Positions 22,296 through 33,228 are shown, counted from the first letter of the stretch. The stretch is 64,000 bases of DNA from Plutella xylostella (GCF_932276165.1 NC_063994.1:1984001-2048000), one strand, 5' to 3'. The notes: generated by a model not told the origin, from the sequence alone. Numbers and translations: made by a program.

Positions 22296-23351
22296 GGGCG
22301 GATTCGACCAACGTCGAGTAACTTTTTACTCACGAGTAAAGTACTAGTTACTCGCGAGTAAGCAGATTTTGCATTCTACCAAACCTGAAACCAAGATAAG
22401 TAGCTTATCCCAAGAGTAAAATGTTATACCGCCAAAATTGACCGTGTAACGAGCTTATCCGAGAGTAATTTTGTAATGGCGGCAGCACATCAGCTGATTA
22501 GAAACCGTCATAATGACATATAAACACATCTGTCAAAACATAAACAAAAGTACGTTAAAAGGCAAAGTCTCCGAATAACAACAGCGAATAAAATATTAAA
22601 ACATAAACAATTTCATACTTTTATAATCCATTCAAACTAAGTTGGCATGTCATTTCTATTGCATGCTTTGAAACGCAGCTATTTTTATTTTAGTTGCATT
22701 ACAGTTTCGTTCCTCGTTCATTCAATTTAACCATGGTATAACTTGGTAGAATGCAAATGTACTTATCCTAGATATTTACTCGCGTATAAATTTTATTCCG
22801 GTATAGTTATTCTCGTGTAACGTGATGTTTGGACGAATTCACCCTAAGGGTGAAAATTTATACGCGAGTAAATATCTAGGATAAGTACATTTGCATTCTA
22901 CCAAGTTATACCGTGATTAAATTGAATGAACGAGGAACGAAACTGTAATGCAACTAAAATAAAAATAGCTGCGTTTCAAAGCATGCAATAGAAATGACAT
23001 GCCAACTTAGTTTGAATGGATTATAAAAGTATGAAATTGTTTATGTTTTAATATTTTATTCGCTGTTGTTATTCTGAGACTTTGCCTTTTAACGTACTTT
23101 TGTTTATGTTTTGACAGATGTGTTTATATGTCATTATGACGGTTTTCTAATCAGCTGATGTGCTGCCGCCATTACAAAATTACTCTCGGATAAGCTCGTT
23201 ACACGGTCAATTTTGGCGGTATAACATTTTATTCTTGGGATAAGCTACTTATCTTGGTTTCAGGTTTGGTAGAATGCAAAATCTGCTTACTCGCGAGTAA
23301 CTGGTACTTTACTCGTGAGTAAAAAGTTACTCGACGTTGGTCGAATCCGCC
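22296..23351. mobile_element. 1.06-kb palindrome: two PIF/Harbinger-like MITEs in inverted orientation
   Basis: Unit 1 (22296-22844, 549 bp) has matching ends GGGCGGATTCGACCAACGTC and, as complement, GGGTGAATTCGTCCAAACAT. Unit 2 (22848-23351, 504 bp) is the same sequence inverted and lacks 45 bp next to the centre. The arms are almost identical for about 490 bp. TTA occurs at both outer edges (22293-22295, 23352-23354) and TAA at the centre, the 3-bp target typical of PIF/Harbinger. No transposase is encoded. Confidence 0.85.
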
Positions 23352-23446
23352 TTAAAATGGGGTGAAATTCGACGTATAATTTCGGTTGTCAAAAAGTCAT
23401 CCACCACCACCAAGAAACATATATTAAGAGTACTACGAGAATATAT
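23352..23446 (+). repeat. repeat Q, right part
   Basis: GGGGTGAAATTCGACGTATA and CACCACCAAGAAACATATAT match 16848-16945, continuing the copy broken by the palindrome. Confidence 0.65.
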
Positions 23447-25960
23447 TAGATTAGATTTGTTTATTAATAATTATTCATTACATTTCAAAATTAAAAGTTA
23501 TACATCAGTACAACAAAGTTAAAATTAAATAATTTTATCCAAAATAAAATTGTCACAATAAAAAAAAAAGTGTTCAAGGAAATGTTTTTTAAGTGCCCTG
23601 TTTCTAGAACAGACTTTATGTCGTAGTACACTCTTCGTTGAATCAGACATACTATTGAATATCTTAGGAACTAAATATTATTTTGTCTTTTACCATAATT
23701 ATTATTAACTTTCGGTACAAATAGTTTACCCTTACTCACCCGTCTGGTTTTAACTTTACTATTGTATCTTTTATCCCAATATTCTTCCTTGGCTATCTCC
23801 AATAGGTATTTCTTATCAACCGGAATTACGTTACATTTTTTAAATAGTCCCTCGTAATTGTCCTTATACTGTGGTTTAACTTTTTTTATCAACAAAAATT
23901 TTTAAGAATCGTATTTGAAGTTGTTTTATTTTATTAATATAAGTTTTAAAAGAACCCCCGTAAGTTATGATACCATATGATATTAGTGAGTTTACTAGTG
24001 CAAAATAGAGGCAATACAGGACAGATCTAGATACACTGTATTTTAATTAATGAAACTTTATTAATAATACCCTTCATTTTCCTACAAGCAAGCTTATATG
24101 TTTTTTCCAGCTAAATTTACAATCCACAATTATACCCAGGTTTTTACATTCGTTAACCTGTTCAATAGGCTTACAAGTACAATATACATTATTATGAAGA
24201 CAATTGTAGCTATGACCTTTAACAACTAGTCCATTAGGTTTTTTTTTTTTTTTAATGTTATAATTTTTTCAGCGTGTAATAAAAGGTCCATTAGGTACAT
24301 TGATTCTTAAAACTTGACGAGATGCACATAATATTAGTCTTTTAAACATTCAGAATAATACCGTTATCGTGAGCCCATAAACATTGTTGTATTACATTTA
24401 GGTGGGCTCACCTCTCCGGACCTCTTCAACTTGTACGTCAATGAGCTTATCGTGGGTCTGAGGAGCACCAAGGTCGGTTGTCATGTCGGGGGGGTTTGTA
24501 TGAACAACCTCAGTTATGCGGATGACATGGTGCTCCTCAGCCCCTCGATCAACGGTCTCCAGAAGCTACTTTCAGTCTGTGAGAATTATGCCAATTCTCA
24601 CGGGCTGAAGTACAACGTATCTAAGACGGAGATGTTGGTGTTTAGGGCTGGCAGAGGTCCGGAGAGGGTCCCTGAGGTAGTTCTGAATGGTACTCCAGTT
24701 CGGGTTGTGCAGCGGTTCAAGTACCTTGGCCATATTTTGACGGAGGACCTGAGAGACGAGTGTAACATCGAGCGGGAGAGGCGGGCACTCTCGATCAGAT
24801 GCAACATGCTCGCGCGTAGATTCCATAGATGCAGCAGTGATGTCAAAATTACTCTTTTTAAAGCATACTGCCAAAATATGTACACCTGCCATCTGTGGAT
24901 CAAGTACACCAGAAGGGCGATGAGCACCATGAGGGTGCAGTATAATGATGCATACCGCACGCTCATGCGGCTGCCACGCTTCTGTAGCGCGTCGAGCATG
25001 TTCGCGGAGGCGGGGGTGCCCGACTTTTTCGCCGTCCTCAGGTCACGTATCGCTTCTTTCTGGTCGGGGCTGAGCAGCTCCGGAAATGCAATCTTGAATG
25101 CTGTATCGCAAGATATCACCAATCCTTTTTACAAGCATTGGATATCTGTTCATCAGGACGCGAATCGCAAATGACTGTCTTTTGCAAATAACTAGTGTAA
25201 CCCTATACATTATAGGTACTAGTAGTTATTATTGTAAGACCTAAGACTGTAGATGTAGATTTTAAATTTTAATTTTAATTATATTTAATTATTTTTAAGA
25301 CAATATGGGTACCTATGCATTACCTGAAATAAATGACTATTTATTTATTTATTATTTAAATCTTTATGGCCATAGGTAGGTACATGAGACAAGTATCATC
25401 AGCGAACATATAAATGTTACAATGTTTTACAACTTTAGGCATACTATTTACATGCATTATATAACAGGTCGGCCCGGTCACTGACCCGGTTGCTACCCCG
25501 TACTTGACATTTTTGCACTTACTTGACAGTTTACTTTTACTGTTAATTTTCTGTAACTCAGATTTTGCCTAAACCAGTCGTTAAATCCTTCTCTAATACC
25601 ACAGTTCTCCATAGACTTCAGGAGGACCTCATGATCAAGTGTATCAAAGGCCTTCCTGAAGTCTATGAAGATGACCCCCTTATTTACGTCATTAGCAAAT
25701 CGTGATAACAGTGTTGAAGTACTTTTCCCTTTTTGAAACCCACACTGTGATGGTGAGATGACGTCATGCTTTGTTAGGAAATGCATAATTTGACCTGTAA
25801 TTGATTTTCTACAATTTTATTAATACATGAAAGAATTGGGACGATAGTTAGTGGTTTCACTGTAGCTTCCAATTTTGTATATTGGGCGAATTATTGAAAG
25901 TTTAAGATTTCCATGATATTTAGACTGTTCAACAAAGAGATTAATCATTCTTCTTCAAGT
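23447..25960 (-). mobile_element. CR1-like LINE fragment, split by a nested LINE
   Basis: The minus strand read from the right: LTKHDVISPSQCGFQKGKST, VIFIDFRKAFDTLDHEVLLK (25786-25493), then, with frame breaks, KHCNIYMFADDTCLMYLPMA at about 25375-25440, which is the FADD catalytic box of reverse transcriptase. It is then interrupted at 24398-25370 by a plus-strand LINE. It resumes at 24366 with CLWAHDNGIILNV, VNECKNLGIIVDCKFSWKKH and the C-terminus PKVNNNYGKRQNNI (23671-23895). The 3' end lies near 23447. Many stops; inactive. Confidence 0.8.
24398..25370 (+). mobile_element. non-LTR retrotransposon fragment nested in the above
   Basis: The plus-strand frame 24431-25174 (247 codons) reads LYVNELIVGLRSTKVGCHVG, then NLSYADDMVLLSPSINGLQK (YADD catalytic box), then LKYNVSKTEMLVFRAGRG and FKYLGHILTEDLRDECNIER. 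The ORF end is followed by a 3' UTR and a TTTA-repeat tail ending near 25365. Truncated 5' at about 24398. Clade not assigned with confidence. The frame is intact, so the insertion is younger than its host LINE. Confidence 0.85.
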
Positions 25961-26046
25961 GCATCCACTACTGGAGGTTGGCGGTCAGCTCTGAATACTC
26001 CTCTCTATTCTTCGCCAAGCGCATCAGTACCTACTTACCTACAAAA

Positions 26047-26222
26047 ATTGTTTATCGTGACGAACTGAGTATGCCCATCTGCCAATAGTGCCCGTGGCCC
26101 AAGACTTACGAGTATTATGTTACGAGCCAAGTAATATTATTTATTATTATACGTATACGTATAGCCTATCCCTAAGTATATTAACTTAAATCAATTCAAA
26201 GCATATTATCTGTATTTAATAA
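26047..26222 (+). repeat. dispersed repeat S copy 2
   Basis: Same blocks as 18617-18772 with a short TATTATTATACGTATACGTA insertion. Confidence 0.7.
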
Positions 26223-26244
26223 ATTTAATAATACTTACAGGGGC

Positions 26245-26365
26245 TGTCCACAAACCCGCACTTGGCCAGCGTGGTGGACTAGGCCTAAAACCCTTCCTTC
26301 ATTGGAAGGAGACCCGTGCCCCAGCAGTGGGGACATAATGGGTCATGATGATGATGATGATGACA
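26245..26365 (+). mobile_element. 3' half of the 5S-derived SINE family
   Basis: CCCGCACTTGGCCAGCGTGG, CTTCCTTCATTGGAAGGAG, CCCCAGCAGTGGGGACATAA and a (ATG)n tail. The same segments form the 3' end of the minus-strand insertion at 60022-60251, which links them to the 5S-like head at 17430. Confidence 0.7.
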
Positions 26366-26499
26366 GGGGGTTGCAAAAATAGTATCTAAGCCGAAACCTA
26401 CGTGTGCAGCATGTTATATCTAAGCCCTAAAATGAAATCAGAAGGTCAATATTCGAGAAAATTATACCTACATAGGTATATTATTTTCATAGAAACTTT

Positions 26500-26830
26500 G
26501 TTGGTCGCGTGACTTTGTACTATGATGAAAGCTAAATTATTGATTGCCAGATATCATGTCTATAAAACAAGACATGAATCAGCAATCTTCAAAAATTCTT
26601 GTCAATCTTGTCAAATAATATATTCTTTCATGTTTGTGATCAGTTCACAAATGTTCAAACAGTCTTAACACGAACTAAAACCAAACCATACCGCGATGTA
26701 GGACCGCCCAACAGCGCCATCGCGCGGTTAAAATTAGAAACTAGACATTTTATCGCCGTCGCCGCATTATTACATTAGATCAGTAACCACCAACAGAAAT
26801 AGAGGGCTGTTATACCTAAAATTTTACTTG
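26500..26830 (+). repeat. dispersed repeat R copy 3
   Basis: Colinear with 20344-20690; see that entry. Contains the CCAAACCATACCGCGATGTA block at 26680. Confidence 0.65.
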
Positions 26831-27046
26831 TGCAGGCTTAGGCTGTACCTTTATACCGTATGCCTTATCTACGTATATTCAATCTATGTCAGAAGACCAT
26901 GCACGGGGCGCAAGACGCGGACGCCAAGACGCGACAATTTTTTTGTATCGCCTTCACGGCGCTGCTTTGGTAGCGACGGAAAACCTTTGTCACGCCTTAA
27001 CGTTCCCTCTTGCGCCCCATGCTAGGCTAGCAGAGTTACTACCTAC

Positions 27047-27189
27047 TTGACGTCATGCGGTATGGGCAGCGTGGCTCCCCTGTCCAGTAGTATCTTGAGG
27101 ATCTCGTAGTGGTTTCTGTGGGAGGCCAAGATGAGCGGAGTGATGTCTGGAGTGAAGGTGGCGGCTGACGCGTCTACGGACTCCCAACT
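27047..27189 (-). CDS. trp: trp exon D: ankyrin repeats up to the zinc-site histidine
   Basis: The acceptor GATCCACAG ends at 27190, then AGT TGG GAG starts 47 codons plus two bases (SWESVDASAATFTPDITPLI onward, ending ILKILLDRGATLPIPHDV). The donor AA|GTAGGT is at 27046, phase 2; with the first base of exon E it makes AAA, giving HDV-K-CGCDEC. Reading on past the donor meets TAG at once, which supports the splice site. A dispersed repeat begins about 7-10 bases before the acceptor, so the polypyrimidine stretch of this 3' splice site is repeat-derived. The downstream intron is 16.5 kb and full of nested transposons. Confidence 0.9.
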
Positions 27190-27196
27190 CTGTGGA

Positions 27197-27437
27197 TCGG
27201 CGAAAAAGAGGGGTGTTATAAGTTTGGCATGTCTAAGGATTTGTGTGTGTGTGAATGTGTCTGTGGTAGCGTAGCTCCCAAACGGCTGAACCGTTTTTGA
27301 TTTGTAATATTTTTTGGGTTATAGGTTATATTACCTCCAGTGTTCTTATGTACTTTGCTGTTTTTTATGGAAATCGGCTTAGCCGTTGAAAAGTTATGCG
27401 ACTTTTAGAGTTGAATGTCGGGGGTTTTTAACGTTGG

Positions 27438-27480
<43 letters not shown>
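27197..27480 (+). mobile_element. lepidopteran repeat abutting the exon D acceptor, with (TA)n
   Basis: CGGCGAAAAAGAGGGGTGTT, TGTGTGTGAATGTGTCTGTGG, TAGCTCCCAAACGGCTGAACC, ATCGGCTTAGCCGTTGAAAAG, then a (TA)n run at 27440-27478. A related fragment begins CGACGAAAAAGAGGG at 59497. Read on the minus strand its first bases supply CCCCTCTTTTTCGCCG directly before the GATCCACAG acceptor. Confidence 0.65.
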
Positions 27481-27482
<2 letters not shown>

Positions 27483-28620
27483 TTCTGTAACCAACAAGAA
27501 TTATGATGATGTCCTTACAGGCACCTTTTTTATGAATTTTGATGACTGAGATAATTTTATTCTTATCAAGATACCTACTCCTTCGTAAGTTTTAATTTTA
27601 CCCGAACACATAAGTACCTACAGTATGTATATTAACTTGATTAGTAAATGCGCAAAGTTCATCCACTTAAGAAGCTTTTAGCTTGTTCTACATCTACTCA
27701 CTTTGCATACAATATCAGCTAGTGGTCCAGTATCATGGTCGATAGGTCAGGCACTTACATAGGTATTACTTACACAGACTTGCAATCTGAATTAAAATAG
27801 TCAAACCATTTCATTCAAATAGTCCAGTTTCGGATTTTTTCTCTTTACATCTTCTTTACAACTTCTAAATTAATCAATAAAAAATCGGTTTTAGCACGTG
27901 GTTGCACACTGATTCACACCACAAACGTAGGTACAACACCCTGTTTGAATCTCCGTTAAAAGTACCCAAACACACAATAAAAGTAGTAATAATAGGAATG
28001 GTTATGATGCGACTCATCCAAAAAGTACCTAAGTTATTCCCTGAACACCACTTTGCACACTACTAAAGGAAAGCCGGAAGAAAATTGTCGCGAAAATATT
28101 ATGTACGATTTATTTCCTTGTGGTAAAAAATACAATATTGTGGCAATGTGACTCTCCACGCTCCTAACCGGATTTTACTTATTTTAGTTACGTTTACTAA
28201 AATTTTTATCTTTATTTTGTCACAATTGCTTAGGGGATAAGAAAGCAGACATGCAGTTACCTATTTATGAGTAGTTTGAAAGTTTTATGTCAATATAATT
28301 TAAATTTCAAACTGTTAAACTACGCCACCTGTTTCTATATTTAAATAAATTGTTAAAAACCTGTTTACTGGCTGTCCACGACACAGGCCTACCTAGTGTG
28401 GTAGCCCTTGCTACATCACCACCTTTAAATTTTTAAAAAACACTGCAACCTCTATTTTTTGTATCTATCTTCATAATCTTAAATTTAAATAAATATTTTT
28501 TCATTTTTATTTTCAATACAAAAATGAAATTCGAATAGTGAGTCACCTCTACCCCAAACTTTAATATAATCTTAATTATAATAATTCTGGTTCGTATATT
28601 ATTAATTTCAGTACAAGTAC
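27481..28620. other. intron between exons C and D, nothing recognised
   Basis: AT-rich intron sequence with no repeat shared within the window and no coding motif. Confidence 0.4.
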
Positions 28621-28624
28621 TCAC

Positions 28625-28966
28625 GTAGGGCTCGCCGGGCACGTGGTTCTGCTCCTCCCACTGCAGCAGCAGCTCGCCACGTACTGCTGCACTGACACTC
28701 CATCTAGCTCACACATTGTTAGTCTAAGCGGGACTCACGTAGGGCTCGCCGGGCACGTGGTTCTGCTCCTCCCACTGCAGCAGCAGCTCGCCACGTACTG
28801 CTGCACTGACACTCCATCTAGCTCACACATTGTTAGTCTAAGCGGGACTCACGTAGGGCTCGCCGGGCACGTGGTTCTGCTCCTCCCACTGCAGCAGCAG
28901 CTCGCCACGTACTGCTGCACTGACACTCCATCTAGCTCGCACATTGTTAGTCTACGCGGGACTCAC
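28625..28966 (-). pseudogene. three donor-side fragments of exon C in a 114-bp tandem array
   Basis: Exact 114-bp spacing: exon C 3' ends recur at 28625, 28739 and 28853 as well as at 28967. Each unit has the last 51 bases of exon C unchanged, the GTGAGT donor, and 63 bases of spacer. The spacer next to the exon piece still shows TACGTGG from exon C, but a 7-base deletion has broken the reading frame. An acceptor-like GTCAGTGCAG sits just before it; using it would give a 62-base exon and a frameshift. The units differ from one another by about two bases, so the array is young. I regard the copies as exon relics with live-looking donors rather than functional exons. Confidence 0.85.
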
Positions 28967-29062
28967 GTAGGGCTCGCCGGGCACGTGGTTCTGCTCCTCC
29001 CACTGCAGCAGCAGCTCCACCGCCTCCACGTACTCCTCCTTGATGGCGTGAAGGAGGGCATC
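28967..29062 (-). CDS. trp: trp exon C (complete copy)
   Basis: The acceptor TTCAATCCCCAG ends at 29063 and the donor TAC|GTGAGT is at 28966. The 96 bases are 32 codons, phase 0 on both sides (DALLHAIKEEYVEAVELLLQ, then WEEQNHVPGEPY). DALLHAI-x-EEYVEAVE and LLQWEE-x-NH are TRP signatures. It continues into SWE of exon D. It is the first and only complete member of a four-unit, 114-bp tandem array reaching left to 28625. The other three units carry only its last 51 bases in intact form plus the donor. Being a multiple of three, the exon could be skipped without a frameshift. Confidence 0.9.
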
Positions 29063-29835
29063 CTGGGGATTGAAGGGAAGTTGTAGAGAAACGGTATTGA
29101 TTATGATGATGATGATGATGGTCCTGGGGATTGGAGGAGGAAGTACAGAAACGGTATTGGCAAGTGATGGTAATGATGATGATGATTGACAAGCGGGGAA
29201 ATTTTCTAACCTAATGATAGTGACAATAGACTGAAGAGATGAGTCGTTGGATATAGAGTTCGGCTCTAGTGTTTGTCACCGACACACTGGGAAGAAGAAG
29301 AAGAAGTTATAGAGTGTTTATAAAACTAGCTGTTACCAAGAGCTTGCCTAAAAAGATTTTTCGAAGAAATTCCTGGATAAAAAGTAGCTTATGAAGATGA
29401 CGTGAAACTCTGAATTAGAGTTTCAGTTTCCTGCATACCAAGTTTTAGGAAAATCTATACAGAAGTTTTTACGCGAAAGGGTAACAATCAAAAAATTTAC
29501 ACCAATAAAATTCAGGAGAATAACTTCAAAACATTTTGTTTCAGGGTAGGTACTGACATGACAACAAACTTAACTGATTAATAAATGGTTGTGGAGATAA
29601 ATGAAAATAAGAACACGTGCATATATTAAATTAAAATAATATTATTGTTAGCAACCGCAAGGCTACTCATGTTGTTAAATTTTCTGGGGGATATTAATGA
29701 ATCATTAATGAATTATGATGACGCAAATTCACCGCACCACTTCCGTGATATTAAAAAGTTAAGCGGTAAGCATGTTTTACTGAAAGTTTCAATAACTATA
29801 TCTATCGATGCTATTAAATGATCCTAACTTATAAT
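29063..29835. other. intron upstream of exon C; GAT microsatellites
   Basis: Two GATGATGATGATGAT runs (29101-29119 and 29173-29187) follow a duplicated GGTATTGATTATGATGATG / CGGTATTGGCAAGTGATGG block with TCCTGGGGATTG. This is a small local duplication that includes the exon C acceptor sequence. The rest is unassigned. Confidence 0.5.
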
Positions 29836-30005
29836 TATAAATGCGAAAGTAACTGTGTCTGTCTGTCTGTTACTCTTTCACGCCAAAACTACTGAACGAA
29901 TTTGAATGAAATGAAAAAAACATAGGCTACTTTTTATCCCGGAATTCCCACGGGAAAACCTATTAAGGCAAAGGGAAGCTCGCGGGATCAGCTAGTATAA
30001 TATAT
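29836..30005 (+). mobile_element. lepidopteran-type repeat family 2, copy 2
   Basis: AATTATAAATGCGAAAGTAAC, GTCTGTCTGTCTGTT, CGCCAAAACTACTGAACGAA, CGGAATTCCCACGGGAAAAC and GAAGCTCGCGGGATCAGCTAG, colinear with 6745-6965. Confidence 0.7.
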
Positions 30006-31730
30006 GTCAGAATCGTATCAAAGACAAAAGTCATCTACTTAGATATAGATATTGAAACCTGATAGGCACTGGACAAGAATGATGGTGGTGGTAAGACTGG
30101 TCTGTACAACTGTTAAATGGGTTATTCAAATCGCTACATAATTTTTATTGTGATGATAATAAGTTTTTATGCTATATTTGTGCTAAGTACACACCAAAGT
30201 TTAAAAAGGTAACAATAAAAAAATGCATGAAAATTTCAGATTTTCATCTAAAAATCACAAGTTTTCCTCGTGTGATAGCAATATTTGGCTAAGCTGGGAC
30301 ACTTTTAAGTACATGTGAGTAATGCTGTTAGTGACCCAGATCCGCGGCCGAACCTGCCCGGTAACACATTTAGCCTTAATTCAATTACTTTTTACAAAGT
30401 GGATTATTTGTGGACAGTTTTTGTTTGTCGATTTGATATTAGCGATACAGTTTTGGAGCATTCTTCATATATAATAGTAATCTGATTTATACTAAATTGT
30501 GTATTTACCAATGTGTATTTCAGTACCCAATAAGTTATTTTGTAAGTTCCTTGAAACATCCCTTGGGATTACTGGTGTAAATTTTACATTCGTCAAAATA
30601 TCCGTAAAACATACGACATAATAATATTTTAGACATGAAAGTTATTTCAAGACGAATAAGTGAATTTTAAATATTAATTTTCAAGAGAAATGCTGAGAAA
30701 ATCGCCAGCGGATAACTATGAAAAACTATCGGAAATAAATGATTTCCCACGAGAATACCAGCTATTTTGTAACTGCGCACTTTGTCTCAAAATACAAGTA
30801 GGTAGCTATGAAAGACAAAAAAGTATCCAAGTTATCCAATATAGTAAAGCTTAATAACATTTACTAAATTAAATGACTATTAACTTATCTGTAAGTAGGT
30901 ATTGCAATAACATTTTAGTTTAGTATCATCTCAAATTCTATTAATACGAAATGAATTATTTTTTAGAGAAAACGCAAATACTATTTTTATTTATTTATTG
31001 CTACCTATTTGTTTCTGTTATTTTTTCATTAAGTTATAATATACTTACATACTTTGATGTACAGTAAAGCACTACATAGGTGTACTCTTTTTCCTGATTT
31101 AGTTAAGAGTAAGTAAGTACTTACCTTAAGCTACAATTCAATGCTGTAACGATAAACCTAGAGCACTTTATTATGTCTAGAATATTCAATTAAATCCTAA
31201 GTTTCCCGTGTCTGATTTATGTACAATTTCCCACTCCTACTACAGTTCCGTTCAGGGTAAAAGGTTAACAAACTCTACGCCACAAGTGTTAGTTTACCAC
31301 TGCAAGTTAATTATAACTGATATAACCAGTCATTATATTATTGGTTTAAAAAATATACAACGCAAACGATATTTACGTAAGTAGTGGCCTCTCAAAAATC
31401 GAAGGTTTTAAGTTTTTTGTCCAGATTTTTTATGAAACTATTGAATTGTTTATTGTTTTGTTTATAGTAAGGAATAATGTAAGTTTATTGTTTTGTTCTT
31501 AACTGTTTCCTAGACGGTACACTAAAGTACAATCACCTTGGTGGTATAAAAAATGCCCAACATCAAACAGACGACAGTCGCGACGTCTCGCATCCCAAAA
31601 ATCTGCGACAGTAATCAAGCATTTGCCCTGAAAAACTGTCAAAACTGTCGCACATTTTTACGATGCGACGTCGCATTTCAGTTTTGTGTACAAGCCCTTA
31701 GGTACGTATAGTCATATATGCTGTACTAAC
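30006..31730. other. intron between exons B and C, nothing recognised
   Basis: AT-rich; no shared repeat, coding or RNA motif seen. Confidence 0.4.
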
Positions 31731-31875
31731 CTTAACCTTAATCCCAGCATTCAGCAGCAGTTTGATAAGCTCTATGTTTTCGTTCTCGATGGCGGCGATG
31801 AGCGCGGACCGGTTTAAAGGATCCACGCAGTTGATGTCCAGCACGTCGGGAGATGACTTGTACTGGTCTATTAGT
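31731..31875 (-). CDS. trp: trp exon B: first ankyrin repeats
   Basis: The acceptor TTTTCTCCCACAG lies just above 31875 and the donor is AAG|GTTAGT at 31730. The first base completes the Arg codon from exon A, then 48 codons follow in frame (LIDQYKSSPDVLDINCVDPL at the start, ending NAGIKVK). The NRSALIAAIENENIELIKLL stretch is the most conserved ankyrin segment of insect TRP channels. The exon ends in phase 0, matching exon C. Unlike A, C, E and F, I see no partial copy of it nearby. The flanking introns hold little I can classify. Confidence 0.9.
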
Positions 31876-32784
31876 CTGTGGGAGAAAAGTAATAATAAAT
31901 AATACGTTATGTGGGAACATCTCACACACGGCCATCCGAGCCCGAGCTAGGCTGAGCCTGTAATATGGGTATCGGACAGCTGATATATCTACACAGATGC
32001 AAACAACCAAGACAAGAGTACAAATATTCTGTCTTTAACCAAATATCTACACCGGCCGGGAATGGCAGTAAGGGTCAAAAACCACTACACCATTCGGTCG
32101 TCAATACTGAAGTTCGAAAATTGGAAATGCGAATAACTGGTATGCGACAGAACGGTAAAGCGACTAACGAATTTGCGAATGAACGCTTGTTCAAAACACT
32201 GAAGGACGACATAATTATTTATTGTGTAAACAATAAAATTATATTAATTAACAAATAAATATGCACTTTACAAAAAACTTAACCTAAATTGTGTCAAAAA
32301 TACCTCCTCTTATCGTATTGATTAAATTAATAATAATGCTTTAACAAGCGGTTACGCATTTTCCGTTGATAAAATAACAATGCGATTTATAACTTTTAAC
32401 AATACCTAAAAAAAGCTTTAGCCAATTAAATAGTAGGTAGATATTGTTTTGTTTTGTTTCAAATTCACAATTAATTTTGTTACATTCAGCGATTTTTTCA
32501 TAAACATATTTATTCTTACCGGCCTATGATATGATTTATTGATGCCAACGAGAATATAATAATCGATTCTATTTTCTATCTCACACGTGACTCGATTGAA
32601 AGCCCGTTTTAAAAACAAACAAGCTATCTTTTATTCTTTATAATGTTTATTTTTCTTTCAGAGTTTCTTTACAACCAGTCTTAATTGACTAAACTTTATC
32701 GATCTTTTTGATTGAATAAAGAATAGATTAAAATACTTAAGAATAGATTTAAAATTATTAAGATCATACACTTATCATCACACA

Positions 32785-33228
32785 CATATCCCACTTAGTA
32801 TACGGAAAGCACCGTCATTGGCCTCATTCAAAAGGATGTTAAAAGACCATTTCCTCGGCTCTTGATTGAAGATCACTATATCCTCTTTAATATGCTTATT
32901 ATTATATATAAGTAACATGGTATGTAGTTTATTATATATTAATATATATTTTAATATATTATATATTATGATGCTAGGTATATAAATTATGTATGTAAAT
33001 ATATTGTAGGTAGTATATTTTAGTATATTAAATATTTATTGTATATTCTTTATTCCTGCAACACTTTACCCTTTACATCTAAATATCCTTCCACCCAAAG
33101 GTTGTCTGGAAGAAATCGCTTTAAGCGATAAGACCGCCATTTGTACATATGTGTTAGATTAAGTTTTGTATTGTTGTCAATATTTTTGTGTGCAAATAAA
33201 GAATATCTTATCTTATCTTATCTTATCA
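32785..33228 (+). mobile_element. LINE 3' end (C-terminus, 3' UTR and TTATC tail)
   Basis: The plus strand reads PLSIRKAPSLASFKRMLKDH-FLGS then a stop, the usual last residues of CR1/Jockey-type LINE proteins. The 3' UTR contains AAGGTTGTCTGGAAGAAATCGC and AATAAAGAATA and ends in a TTATC repeat at 33207-33228. 5'-truncated. Confidence 0.75.

Noticed and set aside
22296..23351. Foldback transposon or inverted gene duplication
   Set aside because: Each arm has its own pair of matching ends with TTA/TAA targets, so two inverted MITEs explain the palindrome better.
28643..29086. 147-codon plus-strand open frame with repeated leucine-rich peptide
   Set aside because: It is the reverse complement of the exon C array; the minus strand carries the conserved channel sequence.
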